Positions 44,582-55,448 of a DNA stretch of 64,000 bases are shown here, one piece after another. Where the stretch lies: contig VDMD01000066.1 in assembly GCA_007026445.1 (NCBI GenBank), positions 1 through 64,000 on the forward strand. Reading direction: 5' to 3'. The DNA comes from Schizophyllum amplum (lineage: Eukaryota > Basidiomycota > Agaricomycetes > Agaricales > Schizophyllaceae). The first letter of the stretch is position 1. Each line of letters begins with the position of its first letter. The translations under genes were made by a program, and so were the position numbers. The notes under the pieces are model-generated. The model was not told where the DNA came from. It ran no database searches and was given only the letters and a program-made list of their open reading frames with translations.

Positions 44582-47500
44582 ATGGGTGCCCAGTCCTTCT
44601 CCGATGCTGAATGTGCTGCTCCTCCTTTCACCCACCTTCCTCTGGAACGCGGGTGCTCTTTCTCTGCCGCCGCTGACTTCAATGTCGCCCACAATCCCGG
44701 CCATACGTGCTTCGCGTACGCTGATGCGGACGGCGTCGTGCGCAAGATCACGTATCTTGAATTCGGACGCGCCATGCACCGAGCGGCGCACGTTCTGCGC
44801 CCAGTGGGACAGGGACAGGACGGGGCTGTCGTCGCATTCATTGCTCTATCCGACACTCTGGTCTATCAAGCTGTCGTAACTGGGCTAGTGAAGGCCGGCC
44901 TGGTTGTACGTCATGCCACCACATACCTGAATCGATCGCCCTAACATACATACTTACTAGTCTCGTGCCCATCCGTTCGCACCGCCACTGCACCCACAAG
45001 GATCCACCGCATAGCGTGGCACACGTTTTTCGGTATTCGGGCGGTATTGAAAAGTGAAGAGCAGTGAGCGGAGCGAACGTCTGGCGCATTCGGCGCGGGT
45101 TAGCTAGGATAACGTCATGGATGAAATTTAAATTGCCAGGGACGCTCTGGACCGCGTTCTTTGCCTGTTGCGTTCGCGCGTGGCCTGATCTCGCGAGTGA
45201 TCCTGCGCGCCTATCTGTCTTCTACATCTCTTCGTCGTCGCCAATATCATCGCGTCGTCCTCATGAATGACCATGAACGTGACAACGCTACTAGCTCTAC
45301 AGACTCTGAAATGTCATATCACCTCTCTTCACCCACGGAATCCTCAGGCTCTGATTCAGAACTCAATGCGGCGGCGGAGGCGGCACGCCACCCATCGTTG
45401 TCGAACAAGGATGACGCTTGGGGCGATGAGGATACGCTGCCCTCCGCATTCGATGCCCTACTTGTTGGCCGCGTGAAGCGTGCTCTCGCAGCCATCGAGA
45501 ACGAAGGATTCAGCCTAGCCGAGCTCGTCGATCTCGTCACCTGGGGCAATCGCGCGTGTACAAGCGACCCTCGCGTCCGAGGTGTTCGCCGTGCTTTCAT
45601 GCACAGTGACCTGCTTCCGACGATGCTGCAGAGGTGGGCTGATCCGCCGCGCGTCAGGAAGGGCACGCAACCGGAAGGAGGCGCCACAGCTGTCAAAGAG
45701 GCTGCTTTCGCCATAGTCCTGGAGCAACTCACTCAAGAACTAGCGAGCGTCTCCTCCAAAGTGCTCCGGTCTCCTGCAAACCGCGAGCTGTCTGCAGAGG
45801 AGCTGACTTCTATGCGCTTTTCGGAACTTATTCCGCGAGTGCAACATATCGCTCCGCAGGCATGGAGTCTTCTGCGACAGTTGGGATACAGTGCACGACA
45901 GGAAGTGCATAATACAAGAAAAAATCCTGACAAGGTATGTTGCCATACCGCTACGACATATAACATTCGCTCATGGAATTGGACGCGTGCAGGTCGTATT
46001 CACGGTCATCAGTATGCTCTGTTACACACGGAACAAGAACTGTGGCCGATATCAAAAGGCACTCAGCATATACGTCAAGTTCAAAGGCTTATCCGCGAAA
46101 GCATTCGATACTCTCCATGCGTCGGGCCTCGTCATGAGTCACAAATGGACGGGGAACGCGGTAGACAAGATTTCGAAGCGGGCGATGGACGAAGTCGCTG
46201 CCATGATGGAACAGAATCATGCCTGGCTCATCTCCCACGACAACATCCAGCTTCCCTTTCGCGTCTACTCGCAGCGCAGCGATCACAACACCACGTTCGG
46301 AAACGGCACTGCGGCCACGGTCTACTTCAAGCGTGGTGTGGTACCTCCAGGCCCCGAGGCCAACGCTGCACTCAAGAGCGGTCGTGCGAAGGGTCTTAAG
46401 GACAATCTCACAGCAGCCGACATTGGCGACTTAGAGAACGCAGCGGCTCCACGCATCCGCACCCACGCCATCTGGGAAATTCTCCGCTTTCTCCTCGAGG
46501 CCCCCGAGTTCGACTTTGCCACATATTTCGACAAATCCAGTGCTGCTGTGCAGCGGCCCGCGCATAGTCAAGCGCTACCGCACGGCAAGGAACATGCCAC
46601 GCTTCAGCGCATGCTTGGAAGCGTCGACATCGCAGAAGCAAGCTACGAGGATAACGAGCGTCTCATCACCGAATGGCTTCGCCAGTTGGGTCTTTCGGGG
46701 CCGGAGAAGGAGAAGGAGATTGGCCTGAAGCAGGTGATCTTCTGGGTTGGCGATCAACTAACGGTCGACCGCCTGCGCGGCCTCTACAAGTTCCATGCCG
46801 AGGAGTTCAACGCATTCGACCGTCTTGACTGGCTCATTCCCATCTTTGGCTGGCTACACCTCATGATGGCATACGCAAACTCTCTCCACAAGCAGTATCT
46901 CGGCACTGGAAGGGGCTATGGTCTCTCTCGTGTCTTCGACGTGCTTGCTCGCAAAGGCCTTCATCGGGTGCAAACCAAAGGCATCTTCTACCATGATCTC
47001 AACGAGGCTATCTACCACGTCACGGAAGCGCATCTACGTGTCGACTGGAAGCTCGTCACTGGTGTAGACAACCTTGCCGAGCTCCGTTCTTTGTCTGGCG
47101 AGGAGCTTCTGAAGCACGCAACGGAGATTCACGACCGGTGCGCGTCAGGTGCAGCGCTTGCAGACCTGGATGAATTACCGGAGGATGAGCAGGACGACCA
47201 GCTACGTCAGGTCTACATGTGGAATCGAGATGCGCTGCGCTTCGTTGTACTAGGAGAGGCTCTCAAGCGCGGTGACGTGGGGACAATGGAGGATATGCTC
47301 CCCTTTCTCGCCTATCGGTTTTCGGGTGGCAACAACAACAAATACTGCATCGAGATTCTCGAACTCTTGCAAGGCATTCATAAGGAATGGCCCGACGATG
47401 TTGTGTACGCAATCTCCAGCTTAATCATCCGTTGCTTAATACCTGTTTTGTAGCGACTTCGTCCGTGAGCACTGCTGGCTCGTCAACTTCTCTGGGACCC

Positions 47501-50500
47501 CGACAGGGTTCTGTCCTGTCGACCAGGCCCAAGAGCACAACATCAAGGACATCAAGGAAGGTATCTTTTGTCTTCATTGTTTCTTCATTGATAGAGAAGT
47601 TGCACGCAGGTTACGTATCGCTCCGAAGGCCCAAGCATTGACTGGAAGTTCCTCAAGAAGATGCATCCAGCGATTCCCGTCATCCATGAGCTTAGCAAGC
47701 ACATGGAAGAAGAGTTCCGAACTTACACGCGTGGCTTGAAGCATACCGTCCCGAAGAAGGACCAAGACGTCAAGAAACTAGAGGATACGTATTCGGAGGC
47801 GGGCATACACAAGCGAGAGCCTGGTCGTGTGCTGAACAAGAAGAGACCGGATACAGCAGAGGATTTTCTAGCCAAGGGCGCGGAGGGGTTCTACAAAGTC
47901 CTAGACCGCTGGCAGGCTAATCGGAACTACGAGCGACGTACGGACGAGGACTGGGAATTTCATAGCGCAAACGGCTCTCCTGCACCGTCAAGTGAATCGG
48001 GTGCAAGTGGTTCAGATGAAGTCGAGTCAATTCACTTACAGTAGGGAGGGCAAATGAGTATATTATCTATGAATTAAAAGGATCGTCGTTGGCAGCAGTT
48101 GAGTAGTAAGGATGAAAGTTGCCGGTACTGGAAGAAGGGCCGGGGCTGCTCTGAGCAGTTCCTGGCCTAGTAAGATGGCTATAGAATGGACTAGGTGTAG
48201 TATAAGTTGACATATATGGAGTATACGGACGACGTGAGGGCGTAGGAAGGTTATACGGCAAGGGCGTGGGGAAGGAGTAAGAAGGGTACGGAGTGCAGGG
48301 TGTGCCGCTCTGGTGATGTACGAAAGCAGGGTGGTGCGCAGATGCAGGAGTGAGTGGTGTACGGGGCGACATAGGTGGTGGTACAGCCATTGCGTAGCGA
48401 GTTTCAGCTGCAAGGCTCCCTGCGTAGAGTGGCGTCGACGGCGCGAGCACTGGGCGAGGAGAGGCGTATTTGGCAGCGCGTTGGGCAGCTGCCGCATCAC
48501 GCGCAAGCGTAGCGGCCGCCTTCGCGCGCGCCTTCCGCTCCCTCTCCTGCGTGGCACGGATTTTCTCCTCCGCCCGCTTTCGGGCCTTCTCTGCCTCTGC
48601 GATGGTCCGTTTCTCCAAGCGCACCGTCTCCTCCTCTTGCCGCTTCTGCTCGTGCTTCTGTCGCGTTTGCAGGGCTTTCTCCGCGCGCCGGAGGAGCACC
48701 TCGCGGTCACGTTCCTCGACAAATCGGCCTACAATGTCTTCAATGGCCGCAATGACTGGCCCACCGTGTTTTGAGGCGTATATCCAAGGCGGGTCCAAGC
48801 ATCGAAGGTCGTCAACCGTTCTAAGCTTGTTGTTCGAGGCAATCTTATTCAAGATCTTGTCGGGCATGAGCGCGGTTGCCGTCAGGGTGCTGTACGGGTA
48901 TTCGAGTTTGCGTGTCGCCACACGCCAGTCTTGGAGGGCGGTGCGCACGCGTTTGAGTAGCTCACCACGACGTGCTGGGTTGCTGGGCTGCATGGGGCGC
49001 TTGCCGTTCTTCTTTGGCGTTGAGGCGGGTGTCACGTGCGGAGATTCGACAGGTGTCGACGGTCTTGTAGGTGGATCTATAGCCCCCGACAGCTCGTTCG
49101 GTAGCGGTGGAGCTGTTCCTTCGCAGACGTCGCAGCACGGGCCAGTAGGGGCTAGAAACTGTCAGCAAGCTAGGACCTCGTTTTCAATCTCAAAGCTTAC
49201 CTTGACGGCCAGGAGGATTATCGAAGTACTTGTCGCTCGTCGTGTGGCGACATACCTTCGAGGCGATGTAGGTGCGGAGAGCTGGGTCGATCTCCTTAAC
49301 CCAAACCTTGCTCGCTTCGTCGGTGGCGGCGACGGCAGTATCGAGGACAATAGAGCTCTCTCCGATGTCCTCGACACCGTTATCCCCTTCGTCACCACTG
49401 TCCACGTCGAGCTCCTCATCTGAGTCCTCTTCGTCCTTCCCCTTCTTCTTCCGCTTCTTCTGTTTTCTGAAGACCGACTTTTCCACGAGCAAGATTGCAC
49501 GTCCATGAAGTGTGGTGTCGCGCACGCCACGCCCAGCGCGCTGCAGGTAGACCGAAAGTGACTGGGGAACACCCAGCTGGATGACCTGCATGATGTCGGG
49601 GATATCGGCACCCTACACGACGTCAACGATGTCAAGAACAAATGCACAGAGTTTGCGTACCATTCCAGCCGCTTCTGTGGCAACGAGTATCCTCGTGCTG
49701 CCTCGGCGGAAGCGCCGCATAACCCTGCGCTTCGACTTGTCCTTCCTTACCGCGTGCAAGAAGTCGATGCGCTTTCGCAGACGCCGCGGAAACAGCTTGC
49801 GGATCTCGCGACATGCTTCCTGCGTACCCACGCGGGAATTAACGAAAATGAGTGTCTTGGGTATGTCTTTCGCAGTCCGCGCGTTGGTTGGCAGTAGCTC
49901 CGCGAGCGCGGCGTAGTCGTGCGCACTCTCGACGAAGCGAACTTCTTGCGTAATATTCGGGCGATCGTTGCCGAGGTTGACGAAGTACGAGTCGTGCAGA
50001 TCGATGTTCAACTCCGCGCAAACTTCATCCCGAGCGGCAGGGGGTAGAGTAGCTGTCGCGGCTAAGAATGGGATGGTGGAGGGGAATAGCGCGCGAAGCT
50101 TGTGTAGCATGGCGTAGTGTTTCCTGAAGTCGCCGCCCCATTGACCGATGCAGTGTGCTTCATCGACGGCGACTGTCGTGAGATGTCGCTGAAACTCCGG
50201 TGTCGAGAGGTATTGACGAAAAGCCGGAAACTCGAGACACATCTCCGGGGAAGTCAAGATTGCACGGTACTTATGCGCGTTCAGATCCTGAGTTCAGTCA
50301 GTTCTCGAGCGTAGCTCCAAAGCGGGTGTACGCACAGATTGAACCGTCGCCCATGTATCCCCATTGACTGCGACCGCGGGGATGCCCGCTACGGTGAAGC
50401 GATGGGCCTTTGAACATGGTTAGCGCGTCAGGGAACAAGAGCAAAGACAGAGCGTCACTTACCTGATCCTCCTGCAAAATCTTCAGAGGCGAGATGACCA

Positions 50501-53500
50501 GGATAGTTCTTTGCTCGTCGTATTTGAGGGGAAGCATGAATGGCATGGTTTTGCCAGCGCCTGTGCCCGCGATCAGGACGCTGTCGAGGCCGAGCAGCAG
50601 CGCTTCCGTAATATCCAGCTGCCATTCGCGCGGCTCATAGCCCCATGTCGATCGGAAAGCGCTCGAAAGGTCGCTACGAGTCGCTTCGTAGTTGTACCCG
50701 CGCTTTCTGAATGCGCGGTCGCGCGCGTCTTGAAGGTTGGCGGCTGAGCGCACTTTGTTGACTTCGTGGTGGGAAGCCGCAAGCGACTGCGCTGATGTTG
50801 ACATCACGGGGTGTCAAGATCACGTGAATAAATAATAAGGAAGGAAAGACAGCGGGACGGACGCCCACAGCTGTATAGCAAGCTAGAAAGACACTGGAGG
50901 AGAACAATGGTCGCGTCGCGACCGGCACGCGAGAGCGTCCCTGGCAATTTAAATTTCATCCATGACGTTATCCTAGCTAACCCGCGCCGAATGCGCCAGA
51001 CGTTCGCTCCGCTCACTGCTCTTCACTTTTCAATACCGCCCGAATACCGAAAAACGTGTGCCACGCTATGCGGTGGATCCTTGTGGGTGCAGTGGCGGTG
51101 CGAACGGATGGGCACGAGACTACATACTTACTAGCCCTTTCCGATATCCGCTCGTCTCTCCGCGCCCGCCATCGCGAACCTTTTGCGCACGACCGGCTCC
51201 CGCCGCCTCATCACGACGCAGTACAGTCTGCGCGCCCTTGTCGAGTCTGTCAAGGGAGAACTTGGCGCGGACTATGCTCTCGAAATCGAAGAGGTACCAG
51301 CGCTGAGCGTGCTGTACCCACATCTCGCGGCGGAGACAGCCGCAGACGCGTTCGAAGCCTACCCGGATATGGAATCGACAAAGAAGCCGGACGACTTCAT
51401 GATCTACATGCACTCATCCGGCAGCACCGGCTTCCCCAAGGCCATCGGTCAGACGCGCGCTGGCATGGCAGGATGGGCACGGCTTGGTGCGTCCCTTCAC
51501 TCGCGCATGACCAGCTTACTAAGCGATGGCTTTCCAGCGGCCGTCACCGATATTCGCCGCTTCAAGCCGCGCCCTCTCGTCGCGGCGCACATCCTGCCGC
51601 CCTTCCACGCGATGGGTGTGTTCTCTCAGATTCTCACGCCGCTTTATGGCGGCGCCGCGACAGCAGTCTTTGAACCGGTAGCGAAGGTCAGTGAACGTGG
51701 TGATCGATATGGTCATCTCATATGTATCTTTTGCAGACCCCGCATGACGTGCCGCCGCCACCGACGCCGGATCATCAGTTATCGGCCGCGCGCGCCTGTG
51801 GGTGCACGGTGCTAGTCATGGTGCCCGCCTATCTGCAGATCTGGGCCACGGATCCCGATGCGGTGGACTTCTTGAAGAGCCTGCAGGTCGTGGTATGTTC
51901 GGAATGCATCACCTGTCCGCCGTTGAGCGTTTGCTGACACACTTACTAGGGCTTTGGCGGTGGCCCGCTGAGCGACGCTGCCGGCGACACGCTCTCCGCT
52001 GCGAGTGTCAAGCTGCGCTCGATGTACGGCTCGACCGAGGCTGGCGTACCGACACATTTTGCACCTACCAGGGACGAGGATTGGAAGGAATGGCGCTGGA
52101 TCGAGCTGGATCTCAATGCGCAGCTCGCCTGGGAGCCCCAAGGCGACGGTTCCGAGGAGCTGATTATCACGGTGAGTAGTTATTACACGAGCCCTCATAT
52201 TCAGTCAAATAACGCACTCACGAAATACGCAGGCCAACGAGCGGCATTGGCATCAACCTGCGGTGAAGAACGTGCCCGCCGGATATGCGACCAACGACCT
52301 ATTTGAACGTCACCCAACCAAACCGTACTTGCAGAAGATGTAAGGACAGTGATCATTCGAATCCAATGCATGCCTCTAACGTGGCGCTCCAGCGTCGGCC
52401 GCAAGGACGACGTTATTGTGCACTCCACTGGCGAGAAGACCGTTCCCGCGCCGATGGAGAATGTTGTACTGGCCAGCCCTCTGTACGCTATAATTCTCAC
52501 AGAGAATGGGAAGAATGCTTACTGGGATTACAGGGTGAGGGTTGCTATCATGTTCGGCCGCGGGCATGACGAGGCGGGCATTCTCATTGAGCCTGCACCC
52601 GGGCATGCGGTCGACGTGAACGACGACGCGCAGCTTGCAGCGTTCCGGAACGCCGTCTGGTGCGTATCTATGATCAGTGCTTCGAAAATGCGAGAGCTCA
52701 CTGATTCTGTCGCTTGCAGGCCGGTCATCGAGGAGGCGAACCGCGGCGCACCTGGGTACAGCCGCATCTTCAAGGAGCTCATCCTTATCACGCATCCCGA
52801 CAAGCCGCTGCCGCGCACTGAGAAGGGCACGGTGATGCGGAAGCTTGCCCTTCAGGTGTACGACGACGAGATCAAGAAAATGTACATGCTCCTCCTGTCC
52901 TTCTCCTATGCGCTGGCTGATGAGGGATCGCAGTTACGAGATCATGGAGAGCCACGCGGCGACCGGGGAGGACGGTGTCCAGCCCCCCGCGACCTGGGAC
53001 GTCCCCGATGTGCGGGACTGGCTTTCTGCCCAGGTCCGCGACATCACGGGTCGCGACATGGATGCCTCGGCCGACCTCTTTGAGCAGGGCTTCGACAGGT
53101 GAGTCGAGCTACGTCGTCCTGTCAGTACATTCTCTGATCAGGGACAGTCTCAATGCGACCGTCCTCCGCCTGCGTATGCTTGGTGGCCTCAAAACGAACG
53201 CGACGACGCCATCGGCCGCGCACGCCGTCTCACAAAACGTTGTGTACGAGCACCCGACCGTCGAGAAGCTCGCCTCTCTCCTCGCCAAGCTCGTTCGCGG
53301 CGAGACTACAGCCGCACCTGCGGCCAGCGCGCAAGAGGAGATCATCGCCATGGCGGCGAAGTACAGCGAGGGTCTCCCCGGATACGTCGATGCTGTCACT
53401 TTGCCGAAGTACGTGCCATCGACGAGCGCAGCGCCGCTGCAGCTACCGGCCGGTGTTCTGTTGACGGACACGACGGGCAACCTGGGCGCGGAGCTCCTTG

Positions 53501-54728
53501 CCATGTTCCTTGCGGACGACCGCGTGAGTCGAGTATACACGCTGGAGCGGGCGGGGTCTGTGCCTGCACGCGAACGCCAGCGAGCGCGCTTCGCGGACAA
53601 GGGCCTGGACGTCGGGCTTCTGGAGTCTAGCAAGCTCGTCGCGCTCGCAGGCGATTTGTCCGAGGAACGCCTCGGGCAGAGCGAGACGGTGTACGCGGAG
53701 GTATGAACCTTGTTCTTCTTCAACAAATGGAATCTGACGGAATTCTCGTAGATGCTGGACGTCGTGAACGTCGTCTGCCATATTGCCTGGAGGCTCGACT
53801 TCAATCTCGGCGTCAACGCCTTCAAGAGCAGCATTGGGGGCACGCGGGCGCTCGTGGACTTCGCGCGCCAGGCGCGTCAATCGGACAACCTGCGCTTCAT
53901 CTTCACCAGTTCTATTGCGTCTGCGCTTGGGTGGGATGGCGCCGCACGGGGGTCCGTGCCGGAGGAGCTGATCGACGATGTCGGTGTCTCGGTCGCTGGC
54001 GGCGGGTATGGGCAGAGCAAGTACGTCGCCGAGCGAGTGCTGGCGGCGAGCGGGATTGCCTTCACCTCTATGCGAGTCGGTCAGGTGAGCGGCGGGAAGC
54101 CACGCGGCGCGTGGGCCACGACGGACTGGTTCCCGATTCTGGTGAAGACTAGTCTGGCGCTCGGCATGCTGCCTGATGATGAGCAGGCGAGCTTTTTCTT
54201 GACCGGGCGAGGCATGCAATTTGCTTACACACTCTCGCAGACGGTGGCTTGGCTGTCAATGGACGCTGTCGCGGGCACCGTGGTTGACGCGGTGTTCTCC
54301 GAAAGGGCCCCTTTGCCTTCGCACAACGTCGTGCATCCGCGCCCTGTGCCGTGGACGCAGATGATCAACAATGTCCAGAAGTCGCTGAAGAGCATTCTGC
54401 AGCGCGACGTGCCCATTATCCCCTTCCGCGAGTGGTGTGCGAAGCTGGAGGTGGCTGCGGGAGATCCTACCGTTGATGTTCGGGACATGGTGAGTGGTAA
54501 TATGATTTCTAGTCGATTTATGGACTCATGCATATTGTGCAATAGCCCGGCGTCAAGCTCCTCCAGTTCTACCGCGGCATCAGCTCCGGCAGTGTCCAAG
54601 GCATGTCCGAGTATGCGACGGAGAAGATGCAGGCGGTCAGCGAGACGCTTCGTACCGTCCCGCCGGTCAGCCAGAGCGATGCGGATGCGTGGGTGACTTA
54701 TTGGACGGAGAGCGCGCTGTTGCCTTGA
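44582..54728 (+). CDS. NRPS-like adenylate-forming reductase, left copy, interrupted by transposon in intron 1
   Basis: A-T-R architecture: an adenylation domain (HSSGSTGFPKAIG, YGSTEAGVPTH), a thiolation domain (LFEQGFD then S-LNATVLR after splicing, the Ser being the phosphopantetheine site) and a thioester-reductase domain (YGQSKYVAERVL). Such enzymes activate a carboxylic acid and reduce it to an aldehyde or alcohol. Exon 1 is 44582-44905; intron 1 is 44906-51134 and holds the 6.16-kb element plus its target duplication; exon 2 begins at 51135 (CCCTTTCCG). Two lesions relative to the right copy: the reductase NADP motif reads TDTTGNLG instead of TGTTGNLG, and a late intron donor is GC (54187) instead of GT. 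No stop or frameshift was found in the parts checked. Function is doubtful. Confidence 0.78.
44948..44958. repeat. Target-site duplication, left
   Basis: ACATACTTACT, identical to 51122-51132, flush against the terminal inverted repeats of the 6.16-kb element. Confidence 0.9.
44959..45148 (+). repeat. Terminal inverted repeat, left (190 bp)
   Basis: Starts AGTCTCGTGCCC and ends GCCAGGGACGCTCT. It is the reverse complement of 50932-51121 with no mismatch seen. It contains no obvious sub-repeats. Confidence 0.92.
45263..48044 (+). CDS. DUF6589 protein, candidate transposase
   Basis: Exons 45263-45934, 45993-47404, 47454 to about 47565, and about 47612-48044, giving roughly 875 aa. The third junction could not be placed in perfect frame, so a small boundary error or frameshift is possible there. 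The start at 45263 (MNDHERDNATSS) is the first ATG in the open frame. I recognise the DUF6589 family by HDNIQLPFR, WVGDQLTVDRLRGLYKFH, FGWLHLMMAYANSLHKQYLG, NKYCIEILELLQG and DQAQEHNIKDIK. D307, D478 and E722 sit in the three most conserved blocks and would suit a DDE-type active site (inference). The N-terminus is Ser/Glu-rich and the C-terminus acidic. It is the element's only transposase candidate. Confidence 0.85.
48067..50804 (-). CDS. RecQ-like ATP-dependent DNA helicase
   Basis: Starts at ATG 50804 (MSTSAQSLAASHHEV) and has several short introns, for example after ILQEDQ and after GMVRK-type sequence near 49625. Superfamily-2 motifs in order: WQLDITEALLLGLDSVLIAG then TGAGKT (motif I, about residues 80-86), VAVDEAHCIGQWGGDFR (II), LAATATLP (III), LIFVNSR (IV) and ILVATEAAGMG ... 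YLQRAGRGVRD (V-VI). The DEAH box and arginine finger are intact. A KKRKKKGK-acidic linker and a Cys-pair region (CCDVCEGT) follow, then a long charged coiled-coil (EEETVRLEKRTIAEAEKARK) and a Pro/Ser/Tyr-rich tail. It lies inside the 6.16-kb TIR element, convergent with DUF6589, and would act as its accessory helicase. Confidence 0.88.
50932..51121 (-). repeat. Terminal inverted repeat, right (190 bp)
   Basis: Reverse complement of 44959-45148, no mismatch seen; ends CACGAGACT at the element boundary. Confidence 0.92.
51122..51132. repeat. Target-site duplication, right
   Basis: ACATACTTACT, followed directly by AG|CCC, the acceptor of intron 1 of the left NRPS-like gene. Confidence 0.9.
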
Positions 54729-55448
54729 GGGCTCGTGGCTGGATACTACTCATAGACGTACGCTATAGCCTATTATACTGCTACTTGAATCTGTCACTTT
54801 ACTTTATCGCAGTTCGACGCCACGGTAATTTTGATTATTCGCATCAGAACTTCACGGTCGATCAGAAAGAGGTAGGTACTAGCCGACGCCCAGGTCGCGC
54901 TCGAGTTCTAGTCGCAGTCGTCCAGTCAGTCGTTGAAAGCGATGTCAGAATATGATTCGGGCCCGTAGGTAAGGGATTTACTCACGTCGGTGAAAGGAAG
55001 ATGTCCATATCGATGTCGGAGGGGTTCATGCGCATGTCCGAAGCCTGGATCTTGCTGAAATATGATCAACTCGTACCCCTCGCCGGCATGCTATGCCTGG
55101 CCTCAGTGAAAGCCTGCATAGCAGGTATCAGCGATGTATGTACGCTACATAATCATCAGACGTTCCGTAGTAGCCGGAACGCGGAGAAATAAAGCATTCG
55201 CGACAGTGGGCGACAGCACTCTTGATTCTTTAAGTATTGTCTGGTGACGGGTGTCTTCTGAGTTATAGGAGACTCCGACGTCGCCACGTAAGTCACGAAA
55301 TGCGATACTACACATGTTCATCCAAGCAGAGGTCTATCTACTACTGTTACAGGTATAATATCGTGCGTCTATGAGTAGGATATAAAGGCATGCGTTGTTG
55401 AGTCTATACAATAATGTCTATACGAGCGATCCGATTCCGAATTAGTCC
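54729..55448. other. Spacer of the inverted duplication
   Basis: About 720 bp between the convergent stop codons of the two reductase copies. Inverted similarity continues about 50 bp into each side (TACTCATAGACG near 54747 matches CGTCTATGAGTA at 55366). The core has no ORF of note. Confidence 0.6.

Larger units (their letters stand above)
44959..51121. mobile_element. Two-gene TIR transposon (DUF6589 + RecQ helicase)
   Basis: 6,163-bp element bounded by 190-bp terminal inverted repeats (44959-45148 and 50932-51121) that I find identical at every base, each starting AGTCTCGTGCCCATCC. It is flanked by an 11-bp duplication ACATACTTACT. It interrupts a sequence that is continuous in the duplicated copy near 59040, which proves insertion. 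Inside are only two genes, convergent and 22 bp apart: DUF6589 (45263-48044, plus) and a RecQ-like helicase (50804-48067, minus). Perfect TIRs indicate a recent insertion. The 9-11 bp duplication size is typical of Mutator-like elements, but neither gene looks like a standard MULE transposase. Confidence 0.92.
42340..54780. repeat. Left arm of large inverted duplication
   Basis: This segment is the imperfect reverse complement of 55350-60690. It comprises a decayed flank (42340-43255), the promoter and coding region of an NRPS-like reductase (44400-54728) and about 50 bp of 3' flank. Two transposons (43274-44332 and 44959-51121) inflate it; without them it is about 5.2 kb, close to the right arm's 5.3 kb. 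The arms differ at many positions in coding and non-coding DNA, so the duplication is old. Confidence 0.85.

Noticed and set aside
50804..51016. Short ORFs inside the 190-bp TIRs (starting MSGANVWRI)
   Set aside because: They appear identically at both ends because the TIRs are identical; they are short and have no start context or continuation into the genes.
53703..54152. Long ORFs antisense or out of frame within both reductase copies
   Set aside because: They are shadows of GC-rich coding sequence; the in-frame exons carry all recognised motifs.
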